A stretch of DNA of 64,000 nt from Acinetobacter baumannii (GTDB lineage: Bacteria > Pseudomonadota > Gammaproteobacteria > Pseudomonadales > Moraxellaceae), in contig NZ_CP046654.1 in the NCBI RefSeq assembly GCF_009759685.1, positions 3,916,849 to 3,980,848 of the forward strand, in the 5' to 3' direction. Below are positions 55,991-64,000 of this stretch, one piece after another. Below the pieces are notes generated by a model. That model made no database searches. It saw only the letters and a list, made by a program, of their open reading frames with translations, and had not been told where the DNA came from. A program made the translations under genes and the position numbers. Numbering within the stretch: position 1 is the first letter of the stretch; each line of letters opens with the position of its first letter.

Positions 55991-56510
55991 AACCTACATA
56001 TATAATGATTAGATTTGTAGAACAAAATGAATCAAACTCGACAAATAAAATATGGCTAATCTGTTTTATATATAAAACAAACTACCTTTTACTATTGTGT
56101 GATTCTCTTCACAATTTAATAACAATTATTTAACTTGTATACATATATTACAAAAAGACTATGTTGAGTTATTTAAAATCAATTTTTTTAATCTTACAAA
56201 AACTCCCAATTAAATACCCACCCCTACTTTATTAAAATGGCTAAAAATTAGAAAAAGAAATTATCTTTTTAACGATCATACTTTTTAAATAATTATTCAA
56301 ATACAATTATTTATACACACAACAAAAACAAGTATTATTTGTTTTTATTAAAATAGGTAACATGACCTATTTTAACCCTACCTAAAGAAATAAAAATAAG
56401 TCATTTGACCCATTTTTTAACCATTAATTAGGTCGAATGACCTAGATTAAAAAAATATAGGTCGTTCGACCTAATTTTAGTTTAATAGAATTTAAATATT
56501 TTATTTATAT
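55991..56510 (-). promoter_or_regulatory. csuA/B: csu control region with a four-site palindrome array
   Basis: Four 16-base sites match TAGGTC-N4-GACCTA. A, 56354-56369, TAGGTAACATGACCTA. B, 56397-56412, TAAGTCATTTGACCCA. C, 56429-56444, TAGGTCGAATGACCTA. D, 56458-56473, TAGGTCGTTCGACCTA. Centre-to-centre distances are 43, 32 and 29 bases, close to whole helical turns. They are likely operators of the neighbouring TetR regulator, by inference. The part nearest csuA/B (55991-56350) is AT-rich, with the promoter not pinned down. Confidence 0.65.
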
Positions 56511-57611
56511 TAGGACTTACGCATTGACGGATTCAAAAAAGTATTAAAATACTTTATAAAGTATCTGTGATCAGACGAATTAAACATGCTTCTACAGCAA
56601 CTTGTACATTACCCATTTATATGGGCTTTCTCATGACAGAACCGAACTCTATTAGCTGCACACAACTTGCCGAGACTTATAATATCTCGCATGATAGTGT
56701 AAATCGCTTTCTAGAGCGTGAAGACTACACACCGCACGACCTATATCAAGAATCAATTCAACATATTGATAATAATAAACTTATAGTCAGTATTGATGAT
56801 ACTGTTTTAGATAAACCATATAGTCAACATATGGACTTGGTTAGCTATTTTTGGTCAGGCAAACACCACCGATCCGTCAAGGGTATTAATCTCATTACCT
56901 TGTATGCGACAGATCAAAATGGTCAAAATATTCCAATTAATTTCCGAATTTATGACAAATCTGAAAGTAAAACCAAGAATGATTACTTTATGGATATGTT
57001 AAGTGAAGTACTCAGTTGGGGTGCAAAGATTCAATTTATTACAGGTGATAGTTGGTATTCATCGACTGGAAATCTAAAAACCATAAGAAAATATGGTATT
57101 CGATTTATGTTTGGTATCGACTGTAACCGTAAGGTTTCCCCAGAAAAAGGACAATGGTTTCAACTGCGTTTATTGCCAGATTTCCATCAGGGTCAAGTGG
57201 TCTGGCTCAAAGATTTTGGCTTTGTACAATTATTTAAGACTCAGTTAAAAGAACAGCAGAGGTTTTATATTGTGCATCAAGATGAAGATGATTTATTGTC
57301 CTTTGAGGGTTTTCATGAATTACATTCAAGTCATTGGAAAATAGAGCAATATCACCGGGTGATTAAACAGGTTTGTCATATTGAAAAGTTTCAAGTAAGA
57401 CGATCTAAACTGATTTTGAATCATATTTTTTCAGCCTTGATGGCCTACGTTGAGATACAAAAGAACCAGTTTGAGCGGATCTTTGAAAATGTATATCGTT
57501 GGCAGAAGAAATTATTTAGACCAGTTATCAAAAACTTCATTGATGACTTTATTCTCGATAAAAATCATCTGCTACCACAGAGAATCTATAAATAATAGTG
57601 CGTAAGTCCTA
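56511..57611 (+). mobile_element. Insertion sequence, IS701 family, ISAba11
   Basis: 13-bp terminal inverted repeats TAGGACTTACGCA (56511-56523) and TGCGTAAGTCCTA (57599-57611) are perfect. A 5-base target duplication TATAT flanks it (56506-56510 and 57612-57616). Length is 1101 bp, equal to the length I recall for ISAba11. It carries one transposase gene. It lies between the operator array and the TetR gene, so it has cut that regulator's upstream sequence away from the csu control region. Confidence 0.92.
56567..57595 (+). CDS. IS701-family transposase (ISAba11)
   Basis: 342 residues, starting at GTG 56567. The DDE triad is visible as Asp in VSIDDTVLDKPYS (about 76), Asp in FITGDSWYSSTGN (about 160) and Glu in SHWKIEQYHRVIKQ (about 259). 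The N-terminus PNSISCTQLAETYNISHDSVNRFLERED is a helix-turn-helix. It is intact and the only ORF of the element, so the IS should be able to transpose. Confidence 0.93.
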   Translation: MIRRIKHASTATCTLPIYMGFLMTEPNSISCTQLAETYNISHDSVNRFLEREDYTPHDLYQESIQHIDNNKLIVSIDDTVLDKPYSQHMDLVSYFWSGKHHRSVKGINLITLYATDQNGQNIPINFRIYDKSESKTKNDYFMDMLSEVLSWGAKIQFITGDSWYSSTGNLKTIRKYGIRFMFGIDCNRKVSPEKGQWFQLRLLPDFHQGQVVWLKDFGFVQLFKTQLKEQQRFYIVHQDEDDLLSFEGFHELHSSHWKIEQYHRVIKQVCHIEKFQVRRSKLILNHIFSALMAYVEIQKNQFERIFENVYRWQKKLFRPVIKNFIDDFILDKNHLLPQRIYK

Positions 57612-57673
57612 TATATTTTTTTAATTTCATGGTTTAGAATGCCTTTTTTTAAATAGTACTTACAGGCTGGATA

Positions 57674-58311
57674 ATGATCAAAATTGATACCTTTGATACT
57701 ATGCAAATAAAGAAGTCCTTTACCACTCTAAAAGGGCAAGAAAGAATAAAGCAGATCTTAAGAAATGCTGAAATAGTTTTTCTTACTAAAGGTTATTCCG
57801 GATTTAGTATGAGAGGAGTTGCAACTCAATCAAATATTAGTTTAAGTACTTTGCAACATTATTTTCAAAATAAAGATATTTTATTAAAAGCTTTACTTAA
57901 TAAATTAATTTGTGACTATATACAGCGTATTGAAATTTTAATTAATTTGAATGCAAATGAACCACCTTTAATTCGGTTTATGAATATTATCACTAATATA
58001 ATTTATGAAATAGAGCAACCGATCATCACAAATGCATTTAAAGAGTTTTTCTCTATTTCAGATCATTTACCCTATGTATATGAAGCTTTGTCAATCATAC
58101 AAAAGTATAATCTCGAACTTATCTATAAAATCATCCTCCCATTCATAATAAAATATCTTCAGAAGAATATAAAGAAAGAGCGATTATTATAATCACTCAA
58201 CTTAATGGATATTTAGTTCAACATTCGAACAAAAATACAGATGAAAGTTATAAAGAATTTTTAAGAAGTATACTGTTAAAAAATATATTAAGATTAGTCA
58301 GTGAACCATAA
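57674..58311 (+). pseudogene. TetR family regulator next to csu, frameshifted near the C-terminus
   Basis: The first frame gives 172 residues: a TetR N-terminal helix-turn-helix (AEIVFLTKGYSGFSMRGVATQSNISLSTLQHYFQNKDILLKALL, about 36-79) and the ligand domain up to about 150. The original frame seems to continue in another register as ISSEEYKERAIIIITQLNG, then YLVQHSNKNTDESYKEFLRSILLKN, ending at 58311. The span is 638 bases, one short of 213 codons, so one base is missing, likely near 58130-58165. It may be a true lesion or a sequence error. Confidence 0.75.
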
Positions 58312-58379
58312 ATTTTAAAACATAGGAGCCAGTTCTCCTATGTTTTTAATATATGGTGGTGTTGTACTCAATTATTATA

Positions 58380-58580
58380 TTACTGAGCGAAAGCTTTAAT
58401 TTCACTTCGAATCAAAATATGTCGAGATGGAAAGTAAAAGCGATAAGCCAATTCGTAAGAGTCAAATAGAGCTAACTGAGATTGATGAGTTGCCCAATAA
58501 TAAGCTGTCATTCCCTTTTCTTTCCTCACATTTAAATAGTAAGGAACAGCAAAGTTGTTCGAAACAATCATAAAACTCAT
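58380..58580 (-). CDS. Small protein of unknown function beside fadR-like gene
   Basis: 66 residues: aromatic and mixed, with MSFMIVSNNFAVPYYLNVR at the start and ELAYRFYFPSRHILIRSE near the end. No signal peptide, membrane span or known motif. It starts 18 bases after the GntR gene's stop on the same strand, so it may be co-transcribed. It falls in the stretch where sequence quality looks doubtful, which limits confidence. Confidence 0.5.
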   Translation of the reverse strand: MSFMIVSNNFAVPYYLNVRKEKGMTAYYWATHQSQLALFDSYELAYRFYFPSRHILIRSEIKAFAQ

Positions 58581-58598
58581 AGTATTTGATCTAGCTAT

Positions 58599-59297
58599 TC
58601 AGTGATTTTGGACAAAGTCAGCTTTAATTGAATCTAACGAACGTAATATGGGCGCCAACATAGACTCCGCAATTCGCATGGCTTCTGACTCAGACTTGTG
58701 TTGAATAGCTTGAACAAGTTCACTATGTATTTGCTGGTTTGGGTCAGGTAAATTTTTATTAGTCACTAGCTCTAAGGTGTATTGATAGCTTGAGTTTAAG
58801 AAATACTCATAAGTTGCCTGTAAAGCTTTATTATGAGTCGCCTTGGCAATTGCCAAATGTAGTTTCTTATCACTTAACATAAAGTTAGCAACATCTTGTT
58901 GATTTGTTGCTGCTCTATGTTCTAAACACGCTATAACATCGCGCATATCTTCAGGCGTGCAATGTCTAGCAGCTAATTTAGCAATTTCGATTTCTAATAA
59001 ACATCTTACTTCTACGTGTTCATATAAATCAGAATGATGAATTGAATTAATCACAATCGAAAAGTCATTCTTCGTACGTACAAAAGTACCCAGCCCCTGT
59101 TTGACTTCTAAAACACCTAAATATTCTAAAATTTTAATTGCTTCACGAATGGTGTTTCGACCCACACCCAAACCTTGAACAAGCTCAGGTTCAGTCGGAA
59201 TTTTCTCATCTACTTTCCAAATGTCATTTTTAATATTCTGACGTATGACATGAATCACTTCATCGACCAGAGATCTTTTTTGAATTTGCTCAATCAT
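58599..59297 (-). CDS. GntR-family (FCD-type) transcriptional regulator
   Basis: 232 residues. The winged helix N-terminus is RSLVDEVIHVIRQNIKNDIWKVDEKIPTEPELVQGLGVGRNTIREAIKILEYLGVLEVKQGLGTFV (about 9-74). The FCD ligand domain follows, with VRCLLEIEIAKLAARHC, a metal-binding DKKLHLAIAKATHN and a closing IHSELVQAIQHKSESEAMRIAESML. This is the FadR/LldR-like subgroup. It is divergent from the DUF815 gene with about 95 bases between. Target genes unknown. It is intact in spite of its damaged neighbours. Confidence 0.87.
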   Translation of the reverse strand: MIEQIQKRSLVDEVIHVIRQNIKNDIWKVDEKIPTEPELVQGLGVGRNTIREAIKILEYLGVLEVKQGLGTFVRTKNDFSIVINSIHHSDLYEHVEVRCLLEIEIAKLAARHCTPEDMRDVIACLEHRAATNQQDVANFMLSDKKLHLAIAKATHNKALQATYEYFLNSSYQYTLELVTNKNLPDPNQQIHSELVQAIQHKSESEAMRIAESMLAPILRSLDSIKADFVQNH

Positions 59298-59392
59298 TAA
59301 AATTGGTACTAGTAAGCTTAAACATACGGTGATACTATCATCCTATGTTTAATTGTTCAATTTCTCTTTCATGCATTTTAAAGGTTGAGCTC

Positions 59393-60294
59393 ATGGAATT
59401 AAGTCAGACAATTTCAAATCTTATTTTTGAAATTCAAAAGCTTACTCAAGCAGTCGAAAAAATTTCTAAAACCCAAGAAATTTCTGTAGATGTCTTAGAT
59501 GAGGCGATTGCCTTTAGATGGGAAGAGAAAATAATAAAGGTTCGCTCGTCGCGATCCGTAAACCTCAACTCATTTCTTTTAATCATCTGTGCAATATCGA
59601 CAGCCAACTCACCAAAGTAAAACTAAATACTGAAGCCTTTGCAAAAGGCTTGTTAGCAAATAATGTACTCATGACAGGCTCACGTGGTACAGGCAAGTCG
59701 TCTATTGTAAAAGCCTGTTTAAATGAATATCACCACTTAGGCCTTCGAGTGATTGAACTTGAGAAAAAGTATTTAGAAGATTTGCCTAAGATTATTAACT
59801 TACTACAAGACCGTACTGAGCGTTTTATCATCTTTTGTGATGACTTGGCCTTTGAAGCCGGTGACTCAAGTTACGCAACTTTAAAAACTGTATTAGATGG
59901 TTCACTGGCCTCTAGTTCAGACAATACACTCATTTATGCAACATCAAATCGAAAGCATATGGTGGCCGAATACAATAAAGATAATACCGAGTTAAATGTC
60001 GGGGAAAATGGCGAATTACGCCCTGGCGACAGCATTGAACAAAAGATTTCTTTAGCAGACAGATTTGGTTTACAAATTAATTTCTATGGCTTTAGCCAAC
60101 AAGAGTATTTAAAAACTGTTCAATACTGGCTAAATGAATACAAATGGCAACAACGGGAAACTTGGGAAACGATTCAGTTAAAAGCTATTCAATATGCAAC
60201 TCAGCAAGGCAACCGCTCAGGAAGAATTGCCAATCAATTTGCCAAAATGATTGTGGGTCAAGAAATGCTAAGTGCAGCAGATTTAACGGTTTAA
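59393..60294 (+). pseudogene. DUF815 ATPase, one frameshift
   Basis: Two overlapping frames make one protein of about 300 residues. The first gives MELSQTISNLIFEIQKLTQ to AIAFRW; the second gives RENNKGSLVAIRKPQLISFNH onward with Walker A GSRGTGKSSIV and FIIFCDDLAFEAGDSSYATLKTVLDGSL. The frames join near 59525, and one extra A (TGGGAAAGAGAA) would restore W-E-R-E-N-N-K. The 902-base span plus one gives 301 codons. Family function is unknown (AAA-type). I think this is a sequencing error rather than decay. Confidence 0.7.
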
Positions 60295-60318
60295 ATTGTT
60301 GGCTATAAAATGCCCCAT

Positions 60319-60344
60319 AAAAAAAGCCCTTACGGGCTTTTTTT
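60319..60344. terminator. Bidirectional terminator (DUF815 gene / gltS)
   Basis: AAAAAAAGCCC (60319-60329), loop TTAC, GGGCTTTTTTT (60334-60344): a perfect 11-bp stem between convergent genes. Confidence 0.85.
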
Positions 60345-60346
60345 AA

Positions 60347-61558
60347 TTAAGCAATAAATTTCAACATAAGCTGAATCACAGTTGCATTAATCAAGTCGAC
60401 AAAGAATGCACCACAAAGCGGAACAATTAAGAATGCTTTATGCGATGGGCCATACATATTGGTAATCGCCTGCATATTTGCAACGGCGGTTGGTGTAGCC
60501 CCCATACCGAAACCACAGTGACCTGCTGCCAATACTGCCGCATCGTAATTTTTCCCCATTACACGGAAAGTCACAAATGCTGCATATAAAGCCATAGTCA
60601 GTGTTTGAGCACCTAAAATAACCACAAGTGGACCTGCTAAGTCAGCAAGTTGCCAAAGCTTTAATGAAAGCAATGCCATTGCTAAATAAAGAGATAAAGA
60701 CGCATTACCAAAAACGTCAATCGCGCGGTCAAAAATATCAACCTTCAACACGCTTTCTAAAATATTTCTTAAGATTACACCGCCACCAAGTGCCCAAACG
60801 AAAGTTGGTAACTCAAACCAAGTTCCTTACTGAAGCCAGTCATAAATTCAGCAAATGCTAAACATGCTGCAAACATACCAAGCGTAGTAATTGCATTGTC
60901 GGCAGTAATTAAACGAACTTGATGCGGGTTTTCAAACGGTGCAAGATCATCTGAATTTTGTTCAACATGCGTGTCACGCTGCTGAATCTCAGCATTGGTT
61001 TTTGCTTGAGCAAGGCTATAACGATTAATGAGCAATTTGGCTAAAGGACACCAATGACACCACCAATAATCAAGCCAAACGTAGCACTTGCCATACCTAA
61101 CGCTAAAGCACCTGAATACCATGCTGGCTTTCTAGAATTTCACCCCAAGCACCTGCTGTACCATGACCACGGTTAAAGTAATTGAACCTGCAATCAAACC
61201 AATAAGTGGGTCTAGACCCAATAGGTTGCAAGGCTCATACCGACAGCATTTTGAACAACAATAAATGAGGCTACACAAATTAAGAAGATGACTAAAGCAG
61301 TACCACCCCTTTAAGCTTCATAAAATTGGCACTTAAACCAATTAAGCAAAGAACACGAGCATAAAGCTGGTTGTAATTCACTGCTAAAAAACAATACTGT
61401 ATCCCCAGAAAGTGTGGACAAGTAAAGAAACTACCGCAGCGACCAAACCACTGGCTACCGGTTCAGGGATATTATAACGTTTTAAAAAATCAATCCGATT
61501 GACAAGAAAGCGACCCACAATAGAACGATGACCGCCGAAATTAGTGTATAAAAACCAT
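60347..61558 (-). pseudogene. gltS: Sodium/glutamate symporter GltS, many one-base deletions
   Basis: Reading across frames gives VIVLWV near the N-terminus, ENLIQNAVGMSLATLLGLDPLIGL-like SFIVVQNAVGMSLA, RGHGTAGAWGEILES, GMASATFGLIIGGVIG, PLAKLLINRYSLAQ, EFMTGFSKELG, LPTFVWALGGGVILRNILE, and GNASLSLYLAMALLSLKLW to the stop. The last frame (60347-60751) is intact. Frameshifts near 60819, 61049, 61111 and 61170 each need one more base, some in a G run, and more occur toward the N-terminus. Restored length is about 407 residues. GltS takes up glutamate with Na+. Confidence 0.8.
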
Positions 61559-61925
61559 TAAAAACAAATTCCTATATACTACTTTCTGATTACATTCCTA
61601 ACGGATTGTAAAATAATTATATTTTATTTTTTAATATGTAAAAAAAACACAAATAAACTTTACAAATTACCCTACCAATAATTTTACTATCTTAAGAATA
61701 GCTTAAATTTTTAAATATTTTATACAAAATCATGCCCTATAATTTAATTTATCAATCATTTCAAAATCTTATGTAAGAAATCATTAATTAGTATAACTTC
61801 ACTTTGATCTCTTAAGCAGAAAATCCTGTCTTTTAGGTCACTGAACTCATCTTTTATTCCCTTTAATATCCGCAAAAGACCAGCTCGTATTTGCTCTGGC
61901 AACATCTTTATAGGTTTTATATTCA
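61559..61925. other. 367-base spacer, no gene seen
   Basis: AT-rich sequence between divergent gltS and the PHA-synthase-like gene. No ORF or strong hairpin can be supported. Base errors are likely here too, so small genes could be hidden. Confidence 0.35.
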
Positions 61926-63060
61926 ATGAGTTTATTGCTTAAAGTTCGACAGAATGTTCCACAGGTACAGTCGATTAAAACATCTTAAAAAGCGTGCTGG
62001 TCAGAAAATACCTCACATGCTCTCCAAGCATCAGATCTGTTTTTTAGAGGATCGGAAATTGCCCTGTCAGGAAAAACACCTTTTGATGTAATTTATAAGC
62101 ATGAATTATAAGCCTTCGCCATTATAGAAATGAGACAGAAGCATCAGCAAACACCGTGTGCCGTTAGTGATTGTTCCGCCTTTAGCTGTGAACATGCTTA
62201 TTTACGATTTTTTCCTACCCGCAGCCTGATACGCTATTTTTAGATCAGGCTTCGAGGTTTATTTAATAGACTGGGGTGTACCTACTCGCAATCAAGCCAA
62301 TACAATTTGGCACCTATGTAAAAGTCTTTATGCCTGAAATGTTAAAGCAAGTCGATACATAGTGGACAACACAGCTTCATTACATGGCTGGAGTTTAGGT
62401 GGCGCCCTTTCACTTTGCTATACCGCATTATTTAAAGATAAAGATATTAAGAATCTGATGATTCTTGCTTCCCCGATCGACACACATAAAGCAGGTTATA
62501 TGGGTAAGCTCTATGGAAGTCTGACTAAACCTGCACAGTGGGTCCGTAAGCATACGCCTTTTCGTATTCGCCAACATGTACCAAGTGAAGTGTTTCATAT
62601 CCATGGATGGCAAAACACACTCGGTTTTAAATTAACGGACCCCATTGGCAATTTAAAAACCTATTGGCAACTTCTTAAAAATCTGGATAACCGAGAATTT
62701 ATTGTCGACCACGCTACCTCTAGTTCATTTATCGACAATATGCTGGCCTATCCGGGTGGCGTTATGCGCGACATTATTTTACGTTTCTGGATTGATAATG
62801 AACTCTCAACAGGTGTAATCAAATTTGGGGAACTTACAGCTTATTTAAAAGATATTGATTGTTCAGTGTTGGCTGTAGGTGGAGATACAGACATTATTGT
62901 GACCGCCGATGCTGTTAAGCCTCTTATGGATTTAATTAGTAGCCAAGATAAAGCGTTCAAAACTGTACCCGGAGGCCATATGGGCGTAGTGTCTGGTAGC
63001 CAAGCTCCGACCTCTGTTTGGCCTGAAATGAGTAATTGGCTGGCTACACGTTCAGATTAA
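61926..63060 (+). pseudogene. PhaC-like alpha/beta hydrolase, first third frameshifted
   Basis: From MSLLLKVRQNVPQVQSIKT the reading continues across frames: LKKRAGQKIPHMLSKHQ, FFRGSEIALSGKTPFDVIYK, LRHYRNETEASANTVCR, LVIVPPLAVNMLIYD, FPTRSLIRYFLDQGFEVYLI, DWGVPTRNQAN. After 62362 the frame is intact: GWSLGGALSL (nucleophile Ser), VGGDTDIIV (Asp) and PGGHMGV (His). Canonical PHA synthases use Cys in this box, here it is Ser. Lesions near 61983, 62027, 62108, 62290-62305 and 62357 each need one base. Length after repair would be about 380 residues. Confidence 0.72.
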
Positions 63061-63079
63061 TCAATTCAAACGTTAATGA

Positions 63080-63112
63080 AAAACCAGCCTGTTAAACCTT
63101 AGGCTGGTTTTA
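63080..63112 (+). terminator. Terminator of the PhaC-like gene
   Basis: AAAACCAGCCT, loop GTTAAACCTT, AGGCTGGTTTT: a perfect 11-bp stem. Confidence 0.85.
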
Positions 63113-63217
63113 ATGCACACTAAATTTTTAAAGTTTTTGCACAAATCTTCTAGAACTAATTTTATCTCTTTTATACTGTTGCAGGGGCTAAAATTAAAAG
63201 TTTATAGGTCAGTGCTT

Positions 63218-64000
63218 ATGAGTAGTAACTGGGTGGATATTTCAAAAGATACCAATACGGGTATCGAAACAATCCGCGCTCATTTTACTGGCCATGCTTA
63301 TGATCCCCATTGGCATTCAAGTTATTTAATTGGTGTAACTGAATCTGGCATTCAACAATTTCATTGCCGTAAAAAGCAAATCAATAGTCATGCTGGGCAA
63401 GTCTTTATGCTTGAGCCAGAAGAAATTCATGATGGACATGCGCCTGCATCTGATGGTTTTACCTACCAAATGCTTTATCTACATCCAGAATGGTTAAAGC
63501 AACGCCTTCAAGGTTTGTTTCACAACAGCCCCGATCATTACGAACTAGTGATTGATGCGCCATTAAAATCCGATGATCAACTCGCAATCATTACTTCGCA
63601 AGCATTTCGACACTTACACTATAAAGAAATGAATATTGTGAAAGACAATAGTCTAGATGTGCTGATTCAATATATTGCCCAAGGTAAATGGTTAAAAAAA
63701 GCTTCTCAATCTTCTTGTATTCATGTACCCCAAGTCGCCCATCAAATCCGAGATATTCTGCATGATCATTTATTTGAAGATATTGGGTTAGAAGATATAT
63801 CACGTATGGTGGGACTAGACCGTTACCATATTCACCGTATTTTTAAATCCACTTTTCATTTAGCTCCTCATCAATATCTTATTCAACTTAGACTTACACG
63901 AGCACGTGATTTACTCGCTAGAAGTATTTCTCCAGCACAAGTTGCTTCTGACTTATGTTTTTCAGACCAAAGTCATTTAAGTCGTTGGTTTAAACGCTGT
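63218..64000 (+). CDS. AraC-family regulator (partial, runs off the window)
   Basis: The open frame from the ATG at 63218 continues to the window end (261 codons). An N-terminal AraC-type cupin domain is visible (GHAYDPHWHSSYLIGVTESGIQQFHCR, then GQVFMLEPEEIHDGHAP, about 26-75). The C-terminal pair of helix-turn-helices is SRMVGLDRYHIHRIFKSTFHLAPHQYLIQLRLTRARDLL and SPAQVASDLCFSDQSHLSRWFKR. The usual end should come within a few residues after the border. The target and inducer are unknown. Confidence 0.87.
   Translation, partial: MSSNWVDISKDTNTGIETIRAHFTGHAYDPHWHSSYLIGVTESGIQQFHCRKKQINSHAGQVFMLEPEEIHDGHAPASDGFTYQMLYLHPEWLKQRLQGLFHNSPDHYELVIDAPLKSDDQLAIITSQAFRHLHYKEMNIVKDNSLDVLIQYIAQGKWLKKASQSSCIHVPQVAHQIRDILHDHLFEDIGLEDISRMVGLDRYHIHRIFKSTFHLAPHQYLIQLRLTRARDLLARSISPAQVASDLCFSDQSHLSRWFKRC

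Noticed and set aside
60347..63060. True gene decay of gltS and the PhaC-like gene
   Set aside because: Single-base deletions in short runs spread over both strands and neighbouring genes fit a sequencing artefact better. Still listed as pseudogene because the given sequence has no intact frame.
1..64000. CRISPR arrays, tRNA and rRNA genes
   Set aside because: No regularly spaced direct repeats and no recognisable tRNA or rRNA sequence were found by reading; a covariance-model scan would be the decisive test.

Overview
The window looks like a chromosomal segment of an Acinetobacter of the A. baumannii group. The pointers are low GC content with AT-rich spacers, a complete csuA/B-A-B-C-D-E pilus operon, an IS701-family element matching ISAba11 in length and ends, and the gene orders prmA / zinc-ribbon gene / fis / purH / purD and metQ-metN-metI. 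I see no rRNA, tRNA, CRISPR array or replication origin. All functional calls rest on motif and family recognition by eye.

Layout. 0-4.4 kb: a minus-strand operon (circularly permuted ATP-grasp, alpha-E, transglutaminase-like, Anbu proteasome-type protease cut by the window edge) facing a divergent WYL regulator. 4.7-20 kb: mostly housekeeping genes (mnmG, prmA, fis, purH, purD, methionine ABC importer, gloB, dctA), ending with a TetR/MFS pair that has two look-alike operators. 21-25.5 kb: acetyltransferases, a PQQ-type sugar dehydrogenase lipoprotein, a DMT exporter and a racemase. 25.7-34.9 kb: a probable membrane-lipid modification island. On the plus strand are an NTF2-like lipoprotein, a chalcone-isomerase-like secreted protein and a response regulator. 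On the minus strand are a desaturase, an FAD oxidoreductase, DUF1365, two cyclopropane-synthase-like methyltransferases, a DUF1295 membrane protein and a histidine kinase. Regulator and kinase meet tail to tail with overlapping stop codons. 35-38.8 kb: a lipocalin, then a second two-component system divergent from a GlcG/HbpS-type protein and a periplasmic hydroxyisourate hydrolase, with a CusR/HprR-type box between them. 38.8-42.6 kb: an intermembrane lipid transport operon with PqiA split into two genes.

42.8-49.9 kb: a DMT transporter with a TetR regulator, a structured spacer resembling a P4-type ash/icd locus, a GNAT, an HD protein, a NUDIX hydrolase, ProP and a small protein. 50-58.3 kb: the csu operon, a 520-base spacer with four phased palindromes (consensus TAGGTC-N4-GACCTA), ISAba11 with a TATAT target duplication, and a frameshifted TetR gene. 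58.4-64 kb: a FadR-type regulator, a frameshifted DUF815 ATPase, a gltS and a PHA-synthase-like gene riddled with one-base deletions, and the start of an AraC regulator. The deletions between about 58.1 and 62.4 kb hit unrelated genes on both strands, many of them in short homopolymer runs, so I read most of them as a low-quality sequence patch rather than gene decay.

The parts most worth follow-up are the lipid island with its own split two-component system, the multi-site operator array in front of csu, the HprRS-like locus, and the cloverleaf-like structure at 44.83-44.97 kb.
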